Shown in pieces: positions 1-12,300 of a stretch of DNA of 64,000 nt. Origin of the DNA: Enchytraeus crypticus (taxonomy: Eukaryota > Annelida > Clitellata > Enchytraeida > Enchytraeidae); NCBI GenBank assembly GCA_905160935.1, contig CAJHZI010000241.1:319501-383500 (forward strand), written 5' to 3'. The stretch's first letter is position 1, and each line of letters opens with the position of its first letter. The position numbers were made by a program, and so were the translations under genes. The notes below the pieces were generated by a model. That model worked only from the letters and a program-made list of their open reading frames with translations, was not told the origin of the DNA and did not search any database.

Positions 1-54
1 AAGAATTTAACGTCCGGTTCCTCGCCATAAGACAATGTCAGGGACATCAATGAC
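1..54 (-). mobile_element. Short element tail (TCCCTGACATT...GAGGAACCGGACG type)
   Basis: AATTTAACGTCCGGTTCC and AATGTCAGGGACAT match in reverse the segment at 29838-29896, and less closely the SINE-A tail. It is probably the 3' end of an unidentified retroelement. Confidence 0.5.
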
Positions 55-257
55 ATATTTTAGGCATATTTTAAAACTAATTAACTTTAATTAGATAATG
101 CTTCATTTATTCGAATAGACGACTTCAGTACATATCCATTTAGAATTTGTTTATTTATGCAATCGCAAATATTGTACTACACAATGTTAGACCACCTGCT
201 GCTGTATGACATATATGTTATTTGTTGAAATGATTCTACAATATTTAAGTCGATCAG

Positions 258-378
258 TTCGGACGAGGTCAGCATGGAGGACGTGCAGTCCCTCAAGGAC
301 ATGTTCGAGGCGATGGATAGCGAAGACACGGCCATCACTGAATTAGACTCTCAACTTCTTTTCGTGAAACTCAAAGAG
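258..378 (+). CDS. PPP1R9A: Neurabin exon a: start of coiled coil
   Basis: One leading base plus 40 codons, reading [20 protein letters not shown] at its start and ending in KLKE before a GT donor at 379. The acceptor is CGATCAG at 251-257. Acidic and heptad-like, this aligns with the stretch just before the neurabin coiled coil. It is the first exon visible; earlier ones are outside the window. Confidence 0.8.
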
Positions 379-3300
379 GTCACTAAATTCTATACTTGTG
401 TTCTGTAATATATATATAAAATCTATGTCGATATGTTGTTCAAATACATTTAGTATTCAAATCACATATTGAGACTGCAGTGTGAATATCTATTTCATTA
501 TTTTTAAATACATTATATGCTGCCTAGTCAAAATACTTTTCTTGAATTGGGTAACCTAACTTGCAGTACGAAGTCATTAAAGTTAAGCCTTTATTACTAA
601 GTTAAGTCTCTGTTAAGTGATTAAGCCTGTATTGCTACGTACCCTGGATTAATTTCTTTTGTAAAACTCTTTGTTAGGCTGTAATAATAAAATTGTTATA
701 AATTATTTATTGCACTATCAATTTACTGTTTCTTTCAAATTCTATAAATTGCATATCAGAGCTCTTTAGGAGAATGTTTCACTACATGGTTAGTTTCATT
801 TACAATAAATCATTTAAGTTTCTACAAAAGCAAATATTTAGCTCTCTTCTAAGAGGTAGTAATTCCACTAAAGTTTAATCGTTTATAGTATATGCCATTA
901 ATTATGTTACATTTCCAAATCCTCGTCATCATAATCATCATCATCATCATCATCATCATCCTTCCTTGAATCCCAGTTTAACCAGGGTCGGGATACAAAT
1001 ATACTGTGTCAAATCCTCTCTTTCCTATCCTAACTGATCACACCACCAGCCAACTTAGTGTTTTAGTCGCCATCTACGACACGTGCAGTCACCGATTGGT
1101 CAATTCTTCAAACAACCTTGACACAACGCGAGGATGATACATTTCCAAATATATGTTTAATAGCTTAAACGACATTTGATATTACAGTTCCAGTATCTTT
1201 TGGCTTCCTCTCAATCTGAGGTGACGAAACTGAAAGCAAAGGTTTGAAATATTTTACATAATGAATATTTAGTTAATATTCAGTCATATTAAATTTTGCG
1301 CAATATTGTGCAAATGAAACTATCACTGTAGTAATGAAATTAGCATAAACTAATTACTAAATAACTAGTATTTTTTCAGCAGTTGATTTGAATAAAATAA
1401 TTTACAAATAATTCAATTTATTCTTCATTTGTTTCGTTTTTCACTGAGTTGTTTTCCCTTGTTATTTATTTATTTGTCATTCTTATTCGAAGTCTATCTG
1501 TGGTTGATCTAATCCAAATAACATAACTATTCAAACCGAATACTGTTACAGATTTTGAATCGTTTGACGTATGTGTGCATTTGATCTCCAGTGACGAAAT
1601 TTGTTGCATCTGAATTTGGTTGATGAAATAATGACTTCTTTTACATTGTCCTAAAAAGTCGTATTTATTAAGCTAAGGCAGGCAAACGAAGTTGTGGTAT
1701 TGATTTATACGCTATACTTCTTAAGTTCTCAGTTCATTCAACATCAAATCAAAGCGAATCCTTATCAATAAACTATTCGACAGTGGAGCATCGTCAAGTT
1801 CAAATTCAGTGCTTCTTCTCACTGTCACTGACACTCCTACGACACACGACACTGACGTTAACTTAGACAACAGGACTCCAGCATATTTTTCATTATATTA
1901 ATCTTCTACTTTTAATGAACTAAATCCGAAATATGTAAACGCTTCTGTAGCTGCCGTTCACACAGACGTTTCCATATTTCTCTTTTCTTTTTGCTTTACA
2001 TGCGTTTTTTAATGTTTGATGTGATGAATAAATAAATTAATAAATATCTTTGAGTGTGTCAATGTTTTGTGACGCCTCGCAGACTCTAAGGCTGGAGGCA
2101 ATGGAGGAGCAGAAGTTGATGTATGAGCGGAGATGTGAGGACATGGCCGCGAGACTTAGAGCTGCGGACAAAGCAATTCAACTCCTGCAGACTGAGATCA
2201 ATACATTCCAGGTACAGTTTTGAAACGTTTTTTCGGAAACAGCCCTTTTTGGTGCAGTGTCGTGGCCGGTCGGTGGTTGGTCTTCGAGATTGATTTACAC
2301 AATAAAATCGATCTTAAACCAAACGTTATTGTGTTTCTTGTTCATTCCTAGCTTTATCATATTTGAGGATAATAACGGCTACAGAGCCGTTATTATCCTC
2401 AATTGTGGCAGCTAGCTCCGATATATGATTAATCTTTCAGAGACCCTTAGGGTGTCTAACTGCATTGTTGTTGACTTTAGCTTTGCAACCAGGCCGCTTA
2501 CCTCCAAAACGAACACCCCAACCGTTGTTCCATAATACTCTACATGAAATGTTGTCCATTAATGTTGCATCATTCCATCGACTCAGAATAGCACGTATTA
2601 TTTTGAATTATGCAAATTGGTGGTGAGTTTCAAACATTTACATTATTAAACCAATTAGGTATTGGTTTTTGGATTTGGTTAAACCTTGAAAAGCAATCTA
2701 TCTACTCTGTCTACGGCTTGTACAAGCCCCTGACTTCAACTTCGTCTTATGAACGGCACGAAAGATGCTCATCGATTCTGCCGATTTATTTATTTAGTAC
2801 ATATTTATTTTTAATTTTAAAAAATTAAATAGCGTTCGTTTAAATTGACATTATAGTTTTTAGAAAACTGCCCTTTAATTTACTTTTTTTCTTCCCTTTA
2901 ATTTTTAATTTTTTAATTTTTAATTTACGGCCCTTTAATTTTCTTCTAGATGAGCAACAGACAGCAGATGGAGTGTTATAATTCCTGGGTATGCTACAAT
3001 TGCAGGTATATTAGGTGTTACTATCATGCCTAATGCGGGACAAATACAATGAAAACGTATTAACTTATTACTGTAGTTTCAAATGTAGCTAAGGTGTTGG
3101 ATCACAACCTAATTATGGTTGAAAATATGATGTCAATGTCAAGAAAGCTCAGTAATTTGTTGACTAATTGTGACTGGTGTATCAATGGTAGGATCAATGC
3201 AAAGAAAACGAGAGAACGCTACGAGAGGGACTGAATCAGTTTGAGAAGAAATACAACAAAGCAAAGAAACTGATCAGGGATTATCAGCAGCGGTTGGATA

Positions 3301-4956
3301 TTCTATTTTTATATTAATTATAAATTTAAATTGATATTCATATAAAGCTATTTGTTCTGAATCCAATGCCAAAACTCCATGATTTTAATTATAAGAGATT
3401 TGCCCAAAACTCTTTTTAGATAAATGATTAAGAAGCAAAACACGTGTTAATCTCTTTATAGAACATGAAAAGAAATGTGAGTAAGAATATGTACCTTTGA
3501 CCTGCCACTCTTCAGAACACTAGTATTGATCAATTCCCGGTAGAGCAGACCAGAGAAATGTCGGACGTTCAATGTAGGTTTATTTAACTAAACTGCTTAA
3601 ATGTTAAACATTTGATGAAATGATAGATATCATCACAAATGATCTTTGCGCTCTAATGTCTGGTTAACTACATATTTAAACCAGTAAACAGCATGTTTAT
3701 TACATTTACGCAGGGAGAGATATCAGCTGATGGAGATAGAGAGTCTGAGGAAGCTACAGAGAGATCGAGATCAGTTAGCTCAAAAGATCATCAACACATT
3801 AAGAGAAAAGGTCAGTGCTATTAAATCATCAGCATCGTCGTCTTCCGTTGAATCCCGCTTTAGTTTGGTCGGGATTAGTAAATTTTGTAACAATTTCTGG
3901 AGCCTAGACTCCATCAAGCGAATGCCGTTTCTGACGTTGGTTTGGATCTCAGTGCTTTGATGCTTTTAAGACAAGTGCAGTCCACGGTTGGTCTATTCTT
4001 TAGTAAACCGGAAACATTATTGACTAGTGAGTCAGTGTAATTAAATACGATTAGAAAAGCTAAAAAGCTAATGTTAACGTCAGTTTCCTCACTCGAAAGC
4101 GACGTCAGTGACGGTCGAGCTCAGAATTTGAACCCTGCACATACTGATCCGCGGTCGAATATCTTAACGACATCGCCACTGGCTCCAGCCAATTTAAACG
4201 ATTAAATAAATATAATTAAATGCAACAAAATTAAAGAAATTAAATGCAAAAATATAATTAAATACGAGTACATGCAAGTTTTAGGTGCTTACTCTCTGTA
4301 TCATAGTTCATTGATAATAGTCTCGTAATCTTCTAGACAGTGACTAGCGGTGTCGACACACAAGAGCAGTGTGGTTGCTTCAGACTCTCTGGACAATGAT
4401 GGTACTTTAGAAATTCATAAACGTTGTTGATTTAGCAACAACTTTTATGAATTTAACTAGCATTAGTTACAAAAATAATAAATCTAAGTGTCAGACCCTT
4501 GGTCTGTAGTTGCAAGGCATTAACCAAAACAGTAATGCTTGTAAATAATGTTGTAAATGTAAGCTCTAACAATTAGTTCTTATTCCAATTATGCTATATT
4601 GATTAACCAGATTGAATTTTCTTTTATTTAGTAGACTTTAATTATCTGATTAAAGTAATTGACGTCGTAACGATTGCTAGTCATAGTATTGGATAAATAA
4701 TTGAACTACCTAAACGTTTTGCACAGCTACTGAAAGCCGAATCAGTCGTTGATGACGTCACGCCATTACGTTACAGTTCCACTGATTCAGATCACTCCAC
4801 TAGAGGGGCGGTCTCATTTGAATTAACTCCGCCCAAAACATTTCAGATGATCAGTCTGGACAGCTCCATGATGACATCTAGATGTGAAATGCCTAAAACT
4901 TCTCTTGACTGCGATCATGGTACGATCCATTTATTTCTCATAGACGTTTTATAATG

Positions 4957-5015
<59 letters not shown>

Positions 5016-5761
5016 ACATATACATGTATGTATATACTATATATATACATGTATATATATATAAGTATGTATATATATACATGTATATAAGCCAAGGCCT
5101 GGTTTAACGTCAGTTTCTTGTTCGATACCATGTCAGTGACAGGAAGAGCAATGGACTTGAACTCTGCACTTACTGATCTGTCGATCAACATGTCTCCAAG
5201 TCACTGGCTCAGCCCATACCATTGTAACACTTTCAGTCATTTCTATTTCCATTTTAAAGTTAATGCGCCTCTTGAAAATTACTTACCATTGCTATCAAGT
5301 TCAATTGTATATTTTTATGATTCTATTCGTTAAATCAGTGACAGTGGATCAGGGCAACAAAAACTGTTCAACTCTTGTAGTATTATCAAAATCAACGAAG
5401 TGCTCAGAGAGAAGATTTACTTCAGCTAAGATGATTTTGAGTCAATTATTGCGATGCAAGTTTTATCCGTCGATTTGGATAGGCCTACTACCTGTTGTTA
5501 ACTTGGGGCTTTTTCATTTATGAGAATTAATAAAAAAAAGCTGGTAAAGCTAAGGTTAACGCCAGTCTCCTCACTCGAATGCAATATCAGTGATGGGAGA
5601 GCCCAGGTTTTGAACCCCGTACATACTGATCCGCGATTTGCTATTCCGTTAGAATAGCAAACTTTCTATTTAGTTGGTAATTTAACTTATGACGATGGGC
5701 TTATTATCTAGAATTTAAATTGATTTGAATTAATTCTAGATCTAAATTTGTTGTTACAAAT

Positions 5762-5799
<38 letters not shown>

Positions 5800-6464
5800 A
5801 GTGCACTGGCAAGTGGCAGGTTCAAGGTACATATTCATACTCAAAGTCTATTTTCTCGCTCCATAGGAGCATTCCCTATATCAACGAGTTAATCCCTTCA
5901 CAATGTCTATGCCTTATCCATACCTTATCCTACATATAGATATATACTATTTTGTTGTATTTTTAAATTATTGTTGTAATTTAGAAGCTCTGGATGAGCT
6001 GGATAGACCCGTTAGCGTCTCATCGGAGGCAGAAGTTCCTCAGAAAAGACTCGCAGTGTTTGGTGAAAGTCTCGATCAGCAGTGGAGTCTGCCAGCAATA
6101 AGAGAAAGTCCTGATCCTGAAGATCTTGTAGATGTAAGATTTCGGTTTTCATTGTCATCTCTCTCAAAATGTAAAATGATACAACTTCTTTAACGGCTGT
6201 CTGATTTTCAAATCTATGTTTAGCGGCAGTATAACAATTATTCATATTTAATCATCAATATCTTGTCATGCTTCTACTATTTTGTTTCATTATAGTTCTT
6301 GTATTTAGTTTCATATATTTTGTTATTTAGTTTCAGTGCCAATCTATTAAAAATAGTATACTTTTAAAGGATTGAATACTGGGTAGAATGAACTTATCAT
6401 CCATGGTTCATGATGTACATTATATGATGATGACATAAAAAAATGGAGTCTATAAATGGGCCAT

Positions 6465-6516
<52 letters not shown>

Positions 6517-9138
6517 CACACACACTTTAGGGCGTTAAATCGAATACTCATGTACCGACTCAATGTGTGCCCGAGCTTTTATTTTCAAATCGTTTCGCCT
6601 GGGATTCGAATTCAATGAATTACAATTTAAAACTTCAGCAAAAACTTTTTAAAATATCACGATACCACTCTTTACGCTTACTTTTGTTGATATACAAATT
6701 TGACGATACAAGATACGCAAAAACTGTGTTACGATGCAGATTACTTTAGCTGCTATTTTCATTGATTCTAATTAGATTTGAGTTATTTTAATAAGCATTA
6801 CCTTGTAAAGAAATATTTTTGTGTTTTTACGCAGAAGGCTCTGGAATGTGAATCTCTGCTGGGATTGGATCAAAGTGAAGCATTCTGCAGCAATGACGGG
6901 TGTGTAGCTATGACTATTATTTAATATTTATGAAATAAAGATAGTCTGATAATCCCCGTGTTGTGTCCGGGTTGTCAATGACGGGTGTATGGTTATGACT
7001 AATAATTAATATTTCAGAAACAAAGATAGCCTGAATCAGAATATTCTCACTACAGAGCTCAGAATTTTCTATTTAATTTGGCTCTGTTATGCCGTAACTC
7101 CTGGCCTGATACGATATAGAGTCTCGGATTTTTATGACCGTGTTGGCAATGTAGACGAATGCTTGATATGCAGGAGTTAAACGTTTAGAATCTAAAATGG
7201 AACGCATCTTGTACCAGCTCTTTCGGAATGAAAATGAAATTGAAATATTGTTACTCTTTAATTAAATTTACTCTTATAAATGAGTTTTGATTTCGAGGAA
7301 ACTTTAATCGTTTCGTAGCCTTGTTTTCACTAGAGCATTGTGCCTCATTTTTTAATTCAGTCTGAAAGCTTATAAAACATAGCAATAAATGAAAATCTAC
7401 AGAAAACGTTTTATATAAGCTAATATAACAAATTCTGCGGTGTTCCTGTATTGCATGAAATACATTAGAAACCGTGCTATCTCTTCTAATACAATGCAGA
7501 GCGTAAGATATGCATTGACATGCATTGATAAGTCATGCACTATATGACATTTTATACAATATATAACATAAACTATATAAGATGCACTTGGGTAGATCTA
7601 TAAAATAGTAAAAAATAGTAAAGTATATTAAAATATATAATGTATATATAAGTATACTAAAATACTAAGCTTGTGACCTGCGTCAGCCGTGCAATAAAGT
7701 TTATTATGATATTTTTCTACCTCAATGCAAACTCTCCAGTAAGGACACTATCAGGAGACGACCATCACAATGCCACGGAAATCATCCCACGGGTATTCTT
7801 AAATCATCTTCATTCACCACTTCGAGTCTGTCCAGTCACTGCGATATCAACTTCCTGCAGAAATCCCAAACCTCATACTCACTTCCTCTGAATACTTCAA
7901 GTCCTGGTCACTCCAGAACCTTCCTGAAGTCTTCCATCGGCCAGTCAATCTCCAAGAGCAACAGTGGAAGTAGTGAGAGTAGCTCTGGACCCAGCACAGG
8001 TGGTTTGGTAAGGGACACGGTTTCATCACTGACTTCACTTGAAAACAGCATCATGGAATTCTGCAAAAACGAGGAAAATGGGAACTGTAACGTTGTAGGC
8101 AATAAGAAATTTAATGCCGGTCCCTTACATCAGAGTAATAACGAAAATACGAGACTAAATTCGGGTGTTAAATTTCGAGATATTTCACAACAAAGTCGAA
8201 TAGTTACCGGGATATTCTTTGACGATCGTGCCTTGCATCAAATTAGTTCTTCCGTCTTTCCCAGATTCTCTAGAGCTGCAAATTATGCCAAGTCAAACTT
8301 TTCCTGCAGGCCATTCAATACCGCTGCAGGTGTCAAGCCCTTTTCGAAAGATTCATTTAAGGACTCTCCATACGGAGAGGGAGAGTCAAAAAGGACGGTA
8401 AATCTCGGAGGCAATCATCAGAGGATTTACTACGGAGGATATGCGCAACTTGCAAGAAGTAGAACAGAAAATGATCTTGAGTTCCTCGTAAGATCCCACA
8501 AAGAATTAAAAAGAGATCAGCAATCCCTGAGGTTGTTGCACGAATGTTGTTTGAATGTTGCTATGTGTTGTATGGATGTTGCTATGTGTTTTTAGTGTTT
8601 TTTATTTTTCTATATTCGTTGCAATAGAAGCGATACGCTTACTGGCTTTAGTTATTGCTTCAGTCGTTCTTTTCGTAGGCATTATTTTTGTTTTCATAAT
8701 TGTTGCCATTTTGTTTCTTCCTTCTTATAGTGGTTGGAATAAACTATAGTTTTAATTTTAGTTGATTTGTGTGATTTTTTATTTTCTGAATGTTTTTGGT
8801 TTTGTTCCTTTTTGAGTCCTTTTGCTGTTTTGCTGGTCGTCATAGATTTGAATTGTTATAATAGGCATCGCTATCATTTCTATATTCGCTACTGCAATTA
8901 TTACTTTTCTAGTATTTTAGTGTATTCATAACGTTTGTACACACTTCTTCGTAATATTAATGTGAATATTATTTTAGAATAGCTGTGCTTAGCTTGTTTT
9001 GCTTTTTTGCTATCATACTATTCAGAGTCACACAAATTACAGTGTAAGATTTAAATATCTGACACCGATTTGTAAAATCGTTTTCAATTTCCAAGAATAA
9101 ATATTGCATTAAGTGATCTTGATAAGTTATTTTTTTTT

Positions 9139-9173
<35 letters not shown>

Positions 9174-9315
9174 AACTCTCTCTCTCTCTCTCTCTCATTG
9201 CATTACCTATTGGCAGACTCATGAAACCATGACATGTAGTTCCTGACGTATTTTCTTTTATATATATATATATTCAGTTATACACGTATACATGTATATA
9301 TGCATGTATATATGC

Positions 9316-9347
<32 letters not shown>

Positions 9348-12300
9348 ATATATATCATTCGGTTCTCTTTAAATTACTCAATAGATGAATGTTTGAAGAG
9401 ATCAATAAATAAATAAATTCTGCAATGTATTGTTTTTCTTTGTATGTTTCAGCGAAGTTAGGAATTTTTAGATAACTCTTTCCGTACTTTCTTTATAGCA
9501 CTTTTGAAGTTTAGATTTAAAATTAGAAAATAACATAAATTAAAAAAAATCATTAAGCTAATTCAAGTAGGCATAACTTATTCAATTGCCTTACTATTCT
9601 GTTCTACAACAGGTTCATGCAAGCATCCAGTAGGTCTCTCAATATTCAGGATATGGATTCAATTTTCAATGAAAACGATTCATCTTCGGAATTTGAGAAT
9701 TGCTCCGTTGAAGTTCGTCAAGAGTCTAAACCCGAATTGCTTGAAGAGGATTCGGATGTGTTTGATGGAGAAATGCTCAATCAATCGAAAGCTGATTTGT
9801 CGGAGGAACAGGCGGCAGAATCGTCTGGTTCTAACGAAGTGATTTTCGAACAAGTTACAGATCTCAAAAGACGTAAGTTACAGCTGTACTCTCAGAGTAG
9901 TATCACAATAGTGTATATTAGTTAATCATCATCTTCTCTTCAATCCCAAAAAAGCATGATATTAATAAATATTAATTCACTGAAGGTTGATTTGTTAATT
10001 GATTGATTGGTTGCTTTATTTTAGAAGTGAGATATTTATTTTGTTTGTTTGTTTGATAGATTCCACACGTAGATCCTACTCGTTTCTGGCAGCTGTTAAT
10101 GGAGATTACGCCGAGGTAAAAAGCATAAGAGCTGACGGTCACGAATCCAAGTCAAGCATGTATAAGGGTCAAGGTCAGGGTTTGAGATTAACTAGAGACA
10201 GATCAGGAGGTTCGAGCAGTCTGAAGAGGACTGAGACAATTCTGCTAAAAAATGCCAACAAGGAAGTTAATAAAAGTGCAGGTCGGTTACCTTTTTTGCA
10301 TTATTTATTAGCGAGATTATTGAACTTTTGATACAGAATAATTAAATTTGAATGATAAAAAGTTTGTTATAGTATAATTATAATTAAATAATTTGATCTT
10401 CTTTAATATATGTATAGTATTTGCTGAGTTCTTGTTTAGTCTAGGCTTTTCAGGAAGGCCTGTTGAACGACTAACCAAAACTGCTCGTATTTTAAGAGAA
10501 ACGAATAACGCACAATAGTGTTTTGTTGTAATTTACTTTTTTGTTGTCAAATGTATTCTAGATACGAGCGTATTTTAAGTACAGTGAATGAAACCCCATG
10601 TGATGGAATTAATATCTTGACAGTACGGCCTTAAAGAGCGAGACTATATACTCTGAGTAGTAATTACAAGAATATGTTCATTGGGCCTGCACTGGTAACA
10701 GAAATTGGAGAGATAGAGTGTTTAAAATGTGGGCTGTGTGCTTTTAAATTTATTTTGCGGACAATATGTCTAGATGCAATTAAAATTATTTAATTAGTTA
10801 TAATAAAATATAAAATAATGACAAATTTTAAACTTGGCATTTGGTTAGTCCTGGAATCTGTAAAGAAACTTTTAGGTATATTGTTATTTGCTATTTTATG
10901 TCGTTTTAATGGGCCTACACAATAAAACTTAAAACGGTGTCAGCTATGTTTGTAGTTGTATCTAAACCTAGTAGTAATGGAATATCGAGCAGATTGTTAT
11001 ACTTGACTCTCTTCTCTCTCTTCAGTGTATTGCCAAGTGGCAGATTCAAGGTATATATTCATACTCAAAGTCTGTTTTCTAGCTCCATAAGAGCACTCCT
11101 TAGATCAACAAGTTAATCCCTTCACAAAGTCTATGCCTTATCCATACCTTATGTAACCAATAGCTTGGGAAAAATATGGCTTCTGAGGTGGTTTCCCGTT
11201 GCCTTCCTCAGTTTGGTGGATTAATTACCATTTAATCCTGGGTGAAAATATTTCATGGTGAGGTGGGTCCCCTCTTGCCATCCTCAGCTCCTGCCTTTAG
11301 TCGCCTCTTACGTACACGCGGCAGATTGTTTGCGGTTGCCAAATTCTGCAGTGGTCTAACCACACCCGAGCACAAAACGGGGACTATGAACTATACTTCA
11401 TAGTCATACTTGACTATGAACTTGTAAATCATAACATGCAATTTGTTTAATATTTTGCCAAAACTATTTTATTTGAAATCTAAATTATCTTTTATCATCA
11501 CTATTAAATGTGGACTACACTACAGTATACTAATTTATTATTTATGTTTGTGATAGAAAATCTACAAGCAAATGAAATTGATGTTGAGAACGCAAAGGAA
11601 TCTTTGGGGAAGCATTGCACAATACACAAATCGGTTAGAATACAACTAATATTACCTGCTTTTTATTGCTGTTACATAATATTCACTCTTCTTCATGAGC
11701 TCAATGTTTAACTATGTTTATATAGGAATGTTTATTGTCTATTTATCAGAGACAATTCGATGTAATTTCTAAACCCTTCCTCTTGCTTTTCAGGCAAGCG
11801 CATGTACAGGTTTCCATGAGTCTGTTAGATGTAACATATCTTGATGCTTCGTTACTGCTTAGATCATACTGCTAGTGTTATATATGACGCAATAGATTTA
11901 TGTTATTGAGAAATGTTGTTTTACCTAAAGATCAATTTATTTATTTTGTAAGTAAATTATTTATTATGTAAGTTATTTGCATCGGCGGACAAAATATTGT
12001 ATTGCTGCAACATCTTACAACATCGTCAACTACAGGGTGAGTTGGACCCTCAATGACAGCTTGGTTATCCACCCTGGAAGCCAAAATCTTCAAATGCTAC
12101 TAGAGTATTAGAAATTGTAAAACTGTAGTGTGATTAAGAAATTGCGAAATTCATTGCGAAGTCCAATTGATGGTTATTTTAATTGTAATGAGTGGATATG
12201 AATAAATTTTGTCGAACAGTGCTCAAATTTTGGCTTTTTTTCAAATTTTATGTTTGATATTCTAAAAGTTATTATACATAATAATTTCATGCGTATTAAA

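Noticed and set aside
8005-8595. 196-codon frame as a separate gene
   Set aside because: It is part of neurabin exon 7740-8531. Splice phases on both sides link it to that gene, and the last codons are intron.
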